This document shows, piece by piece, positions 23,738 through 32,128 of a stretch of DNA of 64,000 bases. The position numbers and the translations under genes were made by a program. How positions within the stretch are numbered: position 1 is the stretch's first letter; the number at the start of each line of letters is the position of its first letter. The notes beneath the pieces are model-generated. The model was given only the letters and a program-made list of their open reading frames with translations, was not told the origin of the DNA and did no database searches. The DNA lies in NCBI GenBank assembly GCA_016716905.1, contig JADJUS010000003.1, positions 186,001 through 250,000 of the forward strand. The letters are read 5' to 3'. Origin of the DNA: Acidobacteriota bacterium. Lineage in GTDB: Bacteria > Acidobacteriota > Vicinamibacteria > Vicinamibacterales > SCN-69-37.

Positions 23738-26487
23738 TCGGGCGAACGATTGGATCGTACGAGGTTGTGGCCAAACTCGGCGAAGGCGGAATGGGCGAGG
23801 TGTATCGCGCGCGCGATACCAAGCTCAATCGCGACGTGGCGATCAAGGTGCTGCCCGAGGCATTTGCGCTCGACGCCGATCGGCTCGCGCGGTTCACGCG
23901 CGAGGCGCAAGTGCTGGCGTCGCTCAATCACCCCAACATCGCGGGGATTTACGGGATAGAGGAAACGACCTCAGAGGTCGGTCGCGGTGTGAGTGGTGCC
24001 GGACCGACCTCTGAGGTCGTTTCCCGCGCGCTCGTGATGGAACTGGTCGAGGGGCAGGATCTGTCGGAGATGATCGGCGGCCTTGAGACCCAGGCCGCCC
24101 TACGAACATCCGGAGCCCAACGCACCTCCGGGATCCCGCTCGACGATGCGCTGAAGATCGCGCGGCAGATCGCCGACGCGCTGGAGGCCGCGCACGAGCA
24201 GGGCATCATCCATCGCGACCTCAAGCCGCAGAACATCAAGGTGCGCCCAGATGGAACCGTAAAGGTGCTGGACTTCGGGCTCGCGAAGGCGATGGACTCC
24301 GGGACCTCGGGACCCCAGGACTCCAACAACTCGCCCACACTGACCGCCAGGGCGACCCAGATGGGCATGATCATCGGCACCGCGGCCTACATGGCGCCCG
24401 AGCAGGCGCGCGGCAAGCCCGTCGATCGCCGCGCGGATATCTGGGCGTTCGGTGTCGTCCTGTACGAAATGCTCACGGGCCGTCGCGCGTTTCACGGCGA
24501 AGACATCTCGATCACGCTCGCGAGCGTACTGAAAGAAGACGTGAGCTGGGATTCGCTGCCCGCGGGTTTGCCCGTGCCGATCGTCCGACTGTTGCGCCGG
24601 TGTCTGGAGAAAGATCCGAAACGCCGGCTCAGTTCGATCGGCGATGCCCGCATCGAAATAGACGACGCGCTGCACCCATCGTCAGTCGAAGCGACCGCGC
24701 AGGCCGCACCCGCCCCACCGGCACGGAGCGCGCGGCTGCCTTGGATTCTGGCCGGCCTCACATCGGTGCTCCTGCTCGTGACGCTCGGTGCGATGTGGAT
24801 GCCAGAAGAGCAGGCCACACGGCCGCCAGTGGTCGAGTTCACTGTGGCCACCGAATCCAGCGTGCCCGCCCTCGAGGTGTCGCCAGACGGTCGAATGCTG
24901 GCGTTCATCAACCGCGGCCCGAATGCAGGCGCTGGGGTGGTCTGGATTCGTCCCCTGGCCGCGCGCGATGCCTATCCCGTGGCCGGCACGGAAGGGGCCA
25001 CCGGAGTGTTCTGGTCGCATGACAGCCAATCGCTCGGGTTCATGGCCTCGGGTAAGCTGCAGCGCGTGGCGGTGTCCGGCGGGCCGGCCCAGACGATTGC
25101 AGAAGTCCTCATGGCGACGGGTGCCGCCTGGGCGCCCGACAACACCATCGTCTTTGGCACGGGACCAGGCGCAGGCGGCCGGATGTATCGCGTGAACGCC
25201 GTCGGGGGCGTGCCCACAGAAATTGCGAAGCCGGATCCAGAGAAGAACGAGACGGCGTATTTGTGGCCGTCGATGCTGCCCGATGGACGACGGTTCATCT
25301 ACATGGCGCAGACCACGGCAGCGGGCGAACGGGCCGTGTATGTCGGTTCGCTCGATGGAGGGGCCCCGGTGCGCCTCATGTTGTCGGAGTCGCAAGCACG
25401 ATACGCCGCGCCAGGCAGACTCCTGTTTACGCGCGCGAGCACGTTGTTCGCACAGGCCTTTGATCCGGACACGTTGGCGTTGACGGGAGAAGCGGTCCGC
25501 GTGGCTGACGGGGTCGATGTGCGCGCCAACAATGGCCGGGCGGTCTTCTCCGTGTCCACCAACGGCGTGCTGGCCTACCGATCCGGCGGTGGTGTCAACA
25601 GCCGCTCACGATTGACCTGGTTTGACCGTGCCGGCAAGCGTCTCGATTCGGTGGCGGACCCGGCCGAGCATTACCAGATTCGGCTCTCACCGGATGGCAA
25701 ACGCGTAGTGCTTTCGCTTGGAGGGTTGGCCAGTCAACTCTACGGGCTCTCGGTTCTCGACCTGGCCAATGGAGTCACCAGCAAGCTCCAGGGCACAAAT
25801 TCGACAGTGGGTGATCCGGTGTGGTTGCCAGACAGTGTCACGCTGGCGTACGGCGCCACTCAAGACGGTCGACGACAGATCTATCGCCAGAACATTGGCC
25901 AGTCGGCCGCCACGCAGGTGTTCGCCTCGGCGGACCATCCGAAGTGGCTTGACGATTGGTCCGCGGACGGCGCCTACATGCTCTTCCACTTGCCGCGGCC
26001 CAGCAAGTTGTTCGCCGTGAAGGTGAGTGAGCCCACCAAGCCGCTGCTGATTCTGGACACGACCGAGACCATTGACGGTGCGCATTTTTCGCCCGACGGC
26101 AAGTGGGTGGCGTATCAGATCACTGAGAACGGCACGTATCAGGTGTGGGTGGCCTCGTTTCCGGCGTTCGATCAGCGACGCCGCGTCTCGCCACGAGATG
26201 GTATCCAGCCGTTCTGGCGTGGGGACAGCAACGAGCTGTTCTACCTGACGCCGGATGGCAAGTTGATGTCCGCCCGCGTCACGCGCGACGGCACGACCGG
26301 CGGACTGTCATTCAGCGCGCCTGCCGAGCTGTTCCAGTCGCCGATCGTCGCTCCGGTACTGGGTGTCGACCAGTACGCCGTGACGAAGGACGGACAGCGC
26401 TTCCTGTTCATCGACCCGGTCACCACCGGCGCCTCGCCCCCGATCGCGGTGGTGGTCAATTGGACGTCATTGGCGATTCAGAAATGA
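23734..26487 (+). CDS. Ser/Thr protein kinase with PD40 propeller and repeat-derived insertions
   Basis: 917 residues. Kinase domain about 8-315: LGEGGMGEVYRARD, VAIKV (Lys38), HRDLKPQN (160-167), DFG (180-182) and MAPEQARGKPVDRRADIWAF. A membrane helix follows (LPWILAGLTSVLLLVTLGAM, about 345), then an outer PD40 propeller (PALEVSPDGRMLAFI, IRLSPDGKRVVLSL, AHFSPDGKWVAYQI). Three loops carry extra residues encoded by repeat DNA also found between genes: 77-97 (a 23-bp perfect inverted repeat), 115-133 (the TTGARACCCA hairpin) and 188-199 (the heptamer type). All lie between core motifs, so the catalytic residues are intact. Paralogue of the kinase at 20011. Confidence 0.92.
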   Translation: MIGRTIGSYEVVAKLGEGGMGEVYRARDTKLNRDVAIKVLPEAFALDADRLARFTREAQVLASLNHPNIAGIYGIEETTSEVGRGVSGAGPTSEVVSRALVMELVEGQDLSEMIGGLETQAALRTSGAQRTSGIPLDDALKIARQIADALEAAHEQGIIHRDLKPQNIKVRPDGTVKVLDFGLAKAMDSGTSGPQDSNNSPTLTARATQMGMIIGTAAYMAPEQARGKPVDRRADIWAFGVVLYEMLTGRRAFHGEDISITLASVLKEDVSWDSLPAGLPVPIVRLLRRCLEKDPKRRLSSIGDARIEIDDALHPSSVEATAQAAPAPPARSARLPWILAGLTSVLLLVTLGAMWMPEEQATRPPVVEFTVATESSVPALEVSPDGRMLAFINRGPNAGAGVVWIRPLAARDAYPVAGTEGATGVFWSHDSQSLGFMASGKLQRVAVSGGPAQTIAEVLMATGAAWAPDNTIVFGTGPGAGGRMYRVNAVGGVPTEIAKPDPEKNETAYLWPSMLPDGRRFIYMAQTTAAGERAVYVGSLDGGAPVRLMLSESQARYAAPGRLLFTRASTLFAQAFDPDTLALTGEAVRVADGVDVRANNGRAVFSVSTNGVLAYRSGGGVNSRSRLTWFDRAGKRLDSVADPAEHYQIRLSPDGKRVVLSLGGLASQLYGLSVLDLANGVTSKLQGTNSTVGDPVWLPDSVTLAYGATQDGRRQIYRQNIGQSAATQVFASADHPKWLDDWSADGAYMLFHLPRPSKLFAVKVSEPTKPLLILDTTETIDGAHFSPDGKWVAYQITENGTYQVWVASFPAFDQRRRVSPRDGIQPFWRGDSNELFYLTPDGKLMSARVTRDGTTGGLSFSAPAELFQSPIVAPVLGVDQYAVTKDGQRFLFIDPVTTGASPPIAVVVNWTSLAIQK
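23961..24024. repeat. Perfect 23-bp inverted repeat inside a kinase gene
   Basis: Arms 23961-23983 and 24002-24024 are exact reverse complements around an 18-bp loop. Each arm contains the small palindrome CGACCTCAGAGGTCG. The core ACGACCTCWGAGGT also forms the centre of the large intergenic palindrome at 34360-34420. The element is in frame and codes for ETTSEVGRGVSGAGPTSEVV of the kinase. Confidence 0.85.
24076..24108. repeat. In-frame copy of the TTGARACCCA hairpin repeat
   Basis: GGCGGCCT and AGGCCGCC form a stem around TGAGACCC, followed by CTACGAAC. This matches the inverse of the intergenic copy at 18508-18541 and the copies at 18457 and 18541. It encodes GGLETQAALRTS of the kinase. 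Confidence 0.8.
24294..24324. repeat. In-frame heptamer-type repeat in a kinase gene
   Basis: The reverse complement reads GGAGTCCTGGGGTCCCGAGG and continues TCCCGGAGTCC. It closely resembles the degenerate right half of the intergenic tract at 14728-14838 (AGTCCTGGGGTCCTGGAGTC). It encodes DSGTSGPQDSN in the loop after the kinase DFG segment. Confidence 0.6.
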
Positions 26488-26511
26488 GCCAATGAGGCGA
26501 TGGCGAGCACA

Positions 26512-28458
26512 TCACCACCCGCCGCCACCACCTCCGCCAGAAGAACCACCGCTGCTCGATCCGCCACTGCTGGACCCGCCGCCCGATCCGCTCGACGATG
26601 GGGGAGAGACGGTGGCAGCCATGCCGACTGCGGCGGCATGCCAAGCCCCGGACGCGCCCGCGCCGCCTGCGCGGCCACCGGTGAACCCGGCAAACGAGGG
26701 GGTGCTCGCACCTGATGAGCCGAACGACGTCGAGTGGCTCGCGGTGCTTCGCGATGTACTGCTGGAGGGGGAGGGCGCGCGCTCGATGGACCACGCGTCT
26801 ACTTGTTTATTGAGTTCCAAGCCGAGGAGCCAGGGATACCACTCGTCGCGCAGCGCCGGCTCCGCGGTCTTGAGCTGCTCCATGAAATAGGCCCGGCCAG
26901 CAGTCAGTCTCTTGCGAAATGCGATGGCCTCTGGCGACCGCCGGGACTTCATCGCGTTGACGCAGGAGAGGATGTACGCGAGCGCCACAGCGGCGATGCC
27001 ATACGCCGTGTGTGGCGCGAGTTCGACGAGGCCGGTGCCGGCGCGGTACCAGAGATACGCCGCAGTGCCGAGCGCGATGACCATCGTCGGCAGCAGACAC
27101 AGGATCGCGGCGTTGAGGCCCCAGTGGAGGTAGCTGCGGAACTTGAGGCCTGTGACCCAGCCTGCTCCGGCAACCACGAACATCGGGAGCAACACGGGAA
27201 AGCCACCGGGGTACCCCTGCGTCCACTTGTAGATGACGAGCGCGCTTCCGGCGATCAGAAGCAGGATGCTGAGGGGGCTGAAGCGACGCCGTTTGGGCAC
27301 CGGCGGAAGCAGCGCATCCACCGCCGCTTCAAGCGCGGGTCTGATTTCGTCGGCGGGATTGAACCCCTTTGTCCGATAGTGCGCGCGGACGGCGCTGGTG
27401 CTGGTGTCGCTGCGGTGATCAAAAAACAGCTTGTCGATGAGCGCGCGCTCGTGGGCGTTGAGGTCCGAGCGATCGGCGATGAGGCGCATGGTCATCGACG
27501 TGCTCTTCTTCCCCTTGCCGACCGAACTCTCCAGCTTGCCCTCAGCTTCCATGCGAGCAAGCAGGGCCACCACTTCCGCGGTGCCGACGTTTTCATCCCA
27601 GGCTGCGGCCACAACCTCAGCCGGGTGCTTCAGGATGTGTTCGCGCAGCCAGGCCTCGTCAACGTTGTGCGCGAGCGGGGCGAAACGGCCGTAGCGCTGC
27701 TCGCGGATGAACCACCCGGCAATCGCGAAGAGTGTCACGCCCAATATTGCGGAGACGGCGATGACCAGTTCCTGCGGCCGTTTGGTATCGCGCGCTTCGG
27801 GCACACCGTCGCCGGAGTAACGGAGCGGCAGGGTGAGCACGAAGCTGTCGCCTGGTGGCAGCGGGCCAGCTGTGTAAAGCCGCCGCACCGGCTCTTCCGG
27901 CCGCCACGCCGGATCGAGGGTCAGCGCCAACTCAAAACGCGTGATCGGCCCTTCGCGGTCAGGAAACGCGAATTCGTGGTCGAGCAGATAGACCTCGTCG
28001 TCTTTCAGCAGGATGCCCGACAGGACGTACCGAATCCGGTAGCGCATCGGCGTGGCCGAAAACGGCGGATCGTCCGGCATGCGGCTGCGCCACCGCAGCG
28101 TGTGCGCATCGGTCATCGAATAGTCGTCAACATCGTTCAGGCTTGAGTCCTGACTCAGGTCCCGCCAGACCCCGCCCACCTCGCGAGAGACGCTGGTCAG
28201 CGACAGCTGCTGCCGCGGGCGGATGTTGAACTGGCGCTCGCCGCCATTCCATTCACCCGTAAACACCATGTCCTGAATCTCAGTGACGGTCAGGGTGCCG
28301 TCGGCGTTGAGGTGTGCGGAAACCTCGAGGCGATCCCAGTGCAGTTGCCGTTGCGCCAGCGCGCTCGTCGGAAGCAGACAGAGCCACAGCAAGGCGATGC
28401 CGCCAGTCCTTCGTAGCGCGCGCTGGGTTTCAAGCGCGCGGGCGCTAGGTGGTTTCAT
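26512..28458 (-). CDS. DUF2207-like membrane protein with Gly/Ser-rich tail
   Basis: 648 residues. A signal peptide (GIALLWLCLLPTSALAQ) precedes a periplasmic beta domain: LHWDRLEVSAHLNADGTLTV, EWNGGERQFNIRP, RYRIRYVLSG and LTLDPAWRP. A helix follows (LVIAVSAILGVTLFAIAGWF), then a cytoplasmic winged-helix-like stretch (VVALLARMEAEGKLESSVGK) and four or five further helices. It ends in SGGSSGGGGGGGW. That layout and tail match DUF2207 (YciQ-like) proteins, whose role is unknown. The first 15 codons are largely repeat DNA (28410-28446). The gene follows the EAD1-trypsin gene by 14 bp and is probably co-transcribed with it. Confidence 0.8.
   Translation of the reverse strand: MKPPSARALETQRALRRTGGIALLWLCLLPTSALAQRQLHWDRLEVSAHLNADGTLTVTEIQDMVFTGEWNGGERQFNIRPRQQLSLTSVSREVGGVWRDLSQDSSLNDVDDYSMTDAHTLRWRSRMPDDPPFSATPMRYRIRYVLSGILLKDDEVYLLDHEFAFPDREGPITRFELALTLDPAWRPEEPVRRLYTAGPLPPGDSFVLTLPLRYSGDGVPEARDTKRPQELVIAVSAILGVTLFAIAGWFIREQRYGRFAPLAHNVDEAWLREHILKHPAEVVAAAWDENVGTAEVVALLARMEAEGKLESSVGKGKKSTSMTMRLIADRSDLNAHERALIDKLFFDHRSDTSTSAVRAHYRTKGFNPADEIRPALEAAVDALLPPVPKRRRFSPLSILLLIAGSALVIYKWTQGYPGGFPVLLPMFVVAGAGWVTGLKFRSYLHWGLNAAILCLLPTMVIALGTAAYLWYRAGTGLVELAPHTAYGIAAVALAYILSCVNAMKSRRSPEAIAFRKRLTAGRAYFMEQLKTAEPALRDEWYPWLLGLELNKQVDAWSIERAPSPSSSTSRSTASHSTSFGSSGASTPSFAGFTGGRAGGAGASGAWHAAAVGMAATVSPPSSSGSGGGSSSGGSSSGGSSGGGGGGGW
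28410..28446. repeat. TTGARACCCA hairpin repeat in a signal-peptide-proximal coding region
   Basis: Read on the minus strand, CGCGCGCTTGAAACCCAGCG continues CGCGCTACGAAGG, matching the family at 18457-18580 and 24076-24108. It contributes codons for SARALETQRALRR in the DUF2207-like protein, just before the hydrophobic core of the signal peptide. Confidence 0.7.
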
Positions 28459-28472
28459 CGGCGGCCTCGAGC

Positions 28473-29633
28473 CTACGTGATGGTCAGTCCTGCGGTGAGC
28501 CCTTTGGCCTGCAGGCGTTCGACGATGCGGTTGATCGGAATGCCTTCGTTGAAACTTCCCGGGAACAAGTCGGGGTAGGAAGGGTCGCCCGCGTGGTGAA
28601 GGGCGATGACGTCCCAAAACTGGTTGAAACACGGGGAACCCGAGGAGCCGGCCTCGGTGCCGGTCTGGTAGATCACGCGTGTGCCATTGGCGTTGAGCGT
28701 CATCTTTGCTTCGAGGTCCAGCGCCAGGTTCATGGGCGCACCCTTGGGGTGCTGCAGGATGAACAGGGACGATTGCTCAGCGAAGGGCCACACTGCTGCC
28801 GGAAGCGACACCCACCCTCGGGACTTCGCGTGCGCGTCCACATCGTTGCCGAGCGCGATCGGCGCGTCGCCGATCGCATCAGCCAGCCGCACAAGGGCGA
28901 AATCGAGTTCGTCCATGGTCGGCGTGGCGGCTTTCGGCATGGCCTGCAGGTCGGCTGGGCTATGCGGGCTCGAGTCCACGAGCCAGTCTGCGGCGAGCCG
29001 CACCTCGACGCCTTCGTTCACCGGCGTCTTGTCGCTCATCTCCTTGTAGTCGAAGCGGAACACGACTTTGGCCGGGTCCACCGTGAGGCCGCCGGGTGTA
29101 TGTGTGCCGTCGCGCCCGGCAATGGCCGGCGCCATCACGTGGTGGTTGGTCAGCACCAGGTCCGGCCCCACCAGAAAACCAGTGCCGAATGACATGCCGT
29201 TGTTGGTGGGCAGCTCGATGCGACACACGCAGACCTCGCGCTGCGCGAGCCGCTCGCGCCAGATGACCACCGGGAAGGGGACACTGGTGGACTTGACGAT
29301 TTTCTCTAGCTGCGGGGTGGGCAGCGAAGTGACGGCCAGGCCGAAACGTCCGGCCACTTGTGTGAGCAACGGGTTGTCGGGCTGAGAGGCTCGCGCCGCC
29401 GCGATCAGACGCAGTACATGGCCTTTGGCCTTATAAAACGCCACCACATCCCAGGTGGCCTGGGTCAGCGGATACGGCGCCGAGATTCCGGCGAGCGGCT
29501 GATCGAGGCGCGCAACCAACATCTGATTGAGCTGGGCCGGATCCGGAAAAGCCGCGGCGAGCGCTTCCGCCAGCGCCTTTTGATCGGCGCCAGAGACTTT
29601 CAGCGTGAGTGGATCGATGGGAACTTGCGACAT
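28473..29633 (-). CDS. EAD1-like domain fused to a trypsin-like serine protease
   Basis: 386 residues, no signal peptide. Residues about 8-97 match the effector-associated domain 1 pattern: KALAEALAAAFPDPAQLNQM, a central helix pair, and AARASQPDNPLLTQVAGRFG. A chymotrypsin-fold protease follows: FGTGFLVGPDLVLTNHHV (catalytic His165 or 164), DELDFALVRL (Asp244) and GTEAGSSGSPCF (Ser331), so the triad is complete. In biological-conflict systems EAD domains tie effectors to partner proteins carrying the same EAD, and trypsin is a recurrent effector. The EAD1-iSTAND-like protein at 37937-39022 is the likely partner. The metallophosphoesterase gene ends 10 bp upstream, implying a common operon. 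Confidence 0.85.
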   Translation of the reverse strand: MSQVPIDPLTLKVSGADQKALAEALAAAFPDPAQLNQMLVARLDQPLAGISAPYPLTQATWDVVAFYKAKGHVLRLIAAARASQPDNPLLTQVAGRFGLAVTSLPTPQLEKIVKSTSVPFPVVIWRERLAQREVCVCRIELPTNNGMSFGTGFLVGPDLVLTNHHVMAPAIAGRDGTHTPGGLTVDPAKVVFRFDYKEMSDKTPVNEGVEVRLAADWLVDSSPHSPADLQAMPKAATPTMDELDFALVRLADAIGDAPIALGNDVDAHAKSRGWVSLPAAVWPFAEQSSLFILQHPKGAPMNLALDLEAKMTLNANGTRVIYQTGTEAGSSGSPCFNQFWDVIALHHAGDPSYPDLFPGSFNEGIPINRIVERLQAKGLTAGLTIT

Positions 29634-29643
29634 GGTCCGAGTG

Positions 29644-30984
29644 TCACTGGATAGTGCGGTTCAGAATCTCAGTGCCATCCGCCAGCCACACGCGCTCGAC
29701 GAGCGCAGGGCCATTGAACTCGAGCGTCATGAAGCCGTGCGGCACGAACTTCTCCTCTTCGCCCTTGATCGCAGCGTTTGGTCCGTCCAGAACCAGGCAC
29801 GACGGACTGTCGGCAGTTGCCGTGAGGCGTTTCCAGGTCACCGTGCCTATCGTCTGCTCGGTGGGCGCCGCCTTGACGTGGCCTTTTCGCGGTTCCGGAA
29901 TGCCTCCGTTCCCCAGGCATCGGCCCAGCAATCCGAAAACCGGATGTGGATCGTAGACCACGCACTGGTGCTCGTGGCCCCAGTACCACGCCGTCACTTT
30001 TCGCGCGTCCAGCAGATGCCGCAGGGCTTGCTGGAGTTTGGGGCCCTGAGTCTCAAGCCGCGAGAACGGCTGTTGATGCGAGAACAGGATGAGCTTCTTT
30101 GCGATGCCGCCGTTCTCCTCGCGCGCTCGATCGATCACCACATTCAGCCACGCCACCTGTTCGGTGTCCATGTCGTGGTCCACGTACGCGGTATCGAGGC
30201 CCACGAGCAGCCAGTGCGTGTTCTGGAACGCGAAATAACTCGACGACTGATCGAACGCAGGGAGCGCTACGGTGAAGTAACCCTCACCGCCCGAGTACAT
30301 CTCGTGATTGGAGTTCAGTGTGCGGCTGATCGCGCCGGCGTCCTTTGGCCATGGGGCCAGGAATCGTTCCCGCACTTCGTCGGGGGTGCCCGAATAGTAG
30401 ATGTCGCCCAGGTGGAGCAGAAGGTCAAACGGCGCACGTTTCCGGATCTCGGTGGCGATGAGCGGAGCGCCGTACAGGCCCGTGCCCCAGTCGGCGGTCA
30501 GGGCAATGCGCGCGTTGTCGGCGATGACGGCCGCCGTGGTCGTCGTGGGCCGCAGGATCGGATGAGCTTTCGACTGATCGACGTGCGTAAACAGCGTCTT
30601 GATCCAGCCCAGGATGTCGCCGCCGGTGATACCAGTACCGAACTTGGCCTCCAGTCCGCCAGACGGAAGCGTGCGGGCGACCTGGGCCTGTCGCGCGATT
30701 TCACTCTGGAGGAGGGAAACATCGCGATCGGACACGGCCACCATCAGATCGGTGCCCGCCTTCGCCGTCTCCTGGCCCACACGTTCGAGCACCTGGCGAT
30801 ATCGCGCCATGAGCAGGCGTTCTTCATCAGTTTGTACGCCGCCCTGCGCGGGACCGAACGACTCCAGGCCCCCGGCAGGCGGAAGCGCAAGACTGCGGAG
30901 CGTGACAATCGTCTGCTCCGGCTTCTGGTCAGGCTTCTGATCGGAGTGTTCTGGCATGGCGTTCAGGTGAGTTGACGGGATCAT
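29644..30984 (-). CDS. Calcineurin-like metallophosphoesterase, conflict-system neighbour
   Basis: 446 residues, cytosolic by sequence. After about 145 mostly helical residues comes a metallophosphoesterase core: ALTADWGTG, LLLHLGDIYYSGTPDEV, LNSNHEMYSGG (NHE motif), LILFSHQQPF and WYWGHEHQC. These supply the Asp, Asn and His metal ligands, although the first motif is TADWGTG rather than the usual DxH. Such enzymes cleave phosphomonoesters or diesters and appear among effectors of EAD systems. The gene lies 10 bp before the EAD1-trypsin gene. Its N-terminal region is not an obvious EAD. ATG at 30957 is an alternative start. It is divergent from the TPR gene at 31030. Confidence 0.82.
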   Translation of the reverse strand: MIPSTHLNAMPEHSDQKPDQKPEQTIVTLRSLALPPAGGLESFGPAQGGVQTDEERLLMARYRQVLERVGQETAKAGTDLMVAVSDRDVSLLQSEIARQAQVARTLPSGGLEAKFGTGITGGDILGWIKTLFTHVDQSKAHPILRPTTTTAAVIADNARIALTADWGTGLYGAPLIATEIRKRAPFDLLLHLGDIYYSGTPDEVRERFLAPWPKDAGAISRTLNSNHEMYSGGEGYFTVALPAFDQSSSYFAFQNTHWLLVGLDTAYVDHDMDTEQVAWLNVVIDRAREENGGIAKKLILFSHQQPFSRLETQGPKLQQALRHLLDARKVTAWYWGHEHQCVVYDPHPVFGLLGRCLGNGGIPEPRKGHVKAAPTEQTIGTVTWKRLTATADSPSCLVLDGPNAAIKGEEEKFVPHGFMTLEFNGPALVERVWLADGTEILNRTIQ

Positions 30985-31029
30985 CCGGCCTTGTGCCGGG
31001 CGGTGTCAAATGTGAGTTAGAGTCTCTTC

Positions 31030-32112
31030 ATGCGGCAGTGGATCGTGACGTCGATGGCGGCGCTGTGTCTCTGCGCGGGCGCGGCCGCACAGTCCACGCG
31101 GTGGTACGACGAGTACGATCGCGCGCTGAAAGCCATTGCGGCCAAACCTGCAGACTGGGCGACCGCCGAAACCGCGCTCCTCGCCGCGCGCATGCGCGGA
31201 CCGGCGCAGGGGCCGCGCGTGGGATTCCCCGGCGAGATCTACAAGCCCTTCATTCCCGACTACTACCTGGGCGTCGTCTACCTCAACACCGGTCGTGCGG
31301 CCGACGCTGAGTCGACGTTCCTGCGAGTGCGCTCTGCGAACATCATCGACCAGAAGGACAGCCTCTACCGGACCTTTGTCGACCAGTCGAGGATGGCCAC
31401 CTACACTCGGGCCGCGAGTGACGCGAGGCGCCTGATCGCGGCGAAAGACTTTACCGGCGCCGAGAAGGCGATCGCCGAGGCCTCAGACAGCCGCGCCAAT
31501 GACGCCGGCGCCAAGGACCTGCGCGAGGAGCTTGATGTGGCGATGAAGCCACCGGTGCTGCCATCCGGCGGCGGGACTCCAATGAATGCGCCCATCAGTA
31601 CGGCCAATCAGCCCGTGGGGCTCGGCGACCGGCCGCCTGGGCCTGTGACGGCACCACCGGCGGGAGGTAGCAGCCCACCGCCCAACACAAAGACAAGCAG
31701 CAACACCGCGGCCAACTCCACGGCTCGGCCCACCGGTACCCCCCCAGCCAACACCAAGGGCGCGCGCATTTCAGGCAATGCCGCCTCAAGCACCGGAATG
31801 ACCGACCCTGACCAACTTCTGGCCATCGGCCTTCGAGCGTTTCTTTCGGGCAACTATCAGGCGGCTGCCGACAGTCTGCGCGCTGCCGACGACGATCCGT
31901 ACGGGCCAACTCGCGCGAAGCTCTACCTCGCGTGTGCCAACGCCGCGCTGGTGCTCACGGGTGGTGCAGATGTGGCGCTGATGGAAACGGCGAAGGCGCA
32001 GTACAATGCGGCCGATCCGAGAGCAAACTTGCGCGCAGAGGACCGGCGGGTGATCTCGCCGCGCCTCCTCGACTATCTGACCGGCAAGTTGGCGCTCCCG
32101 AGCGGTAAGTAA
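31030..32112 (+). CDS. Exported TPR-like protein
   Basis: 360 residues. A signal peptide (VTSMAALCLCAGAAAQ) is followed by tetratricopeptide-like helices (about 25-165): RWYDEYDRALKAIAAKPADW, DYYLGVVYLNTGRAADAEST and DFTGAEKAIAEASD. A Pro/Thr/Ser/Asn linker follows (about 175-250), then a second helical block (DPDQLLAIGLRAFLSGNYQA, YLACANAALVLTGGADVA). TPR modules scaffold protein complexes. It begins an operon with an outer-membrane barrel protein 16 bp later and a Big_2 lipoprotein, and may be the periplasmic assembly or adaptor member. It is unusual in lying between two blocks of minus-strand conflict-system genes. Confidence 0.75.
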   Translation: MRQWIVTSMAALCLCAGAAAQSTRWYDEYDRALKAIAAKPADWATAETALLAARMRGPAQGPRVGFPGEIYKPFIPDYYLGVVYLNTGRAADAESTFLRVRSANIIDQKDSLYRTFVDQSRMATYTRAASDARRLIAAKDFTGAEKAIAEASDSRANDAGAKDLREELDVAMKPPVLPSGGGTPMNAPISTANQPVGLGDRPPGPVTAPPAGGSSPPPNTKTSSNTAANSTARPTGTPPANTKGARISGNAASSTGMTDPDQLLAIGLRAFLSGNYQAAADSLRAADDDPYGPTRAKLYLACANAALVLTGGADVALMETAKAQYNAADPRANLRAEDRRVISPRLLDYLTGKLALPSGK

Positions 32113-32128
32113 CAGCACGAGGTCTGCA

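Noticed and set aside
26512..28146. 470-codon plus-strand frame opposite the DUF2207-like gene
   Set aside because: Its composition (many His, Arg, Gln and Gly) is that of an antisense frame, and the minus strand has a signal peptide, helices and family tail.
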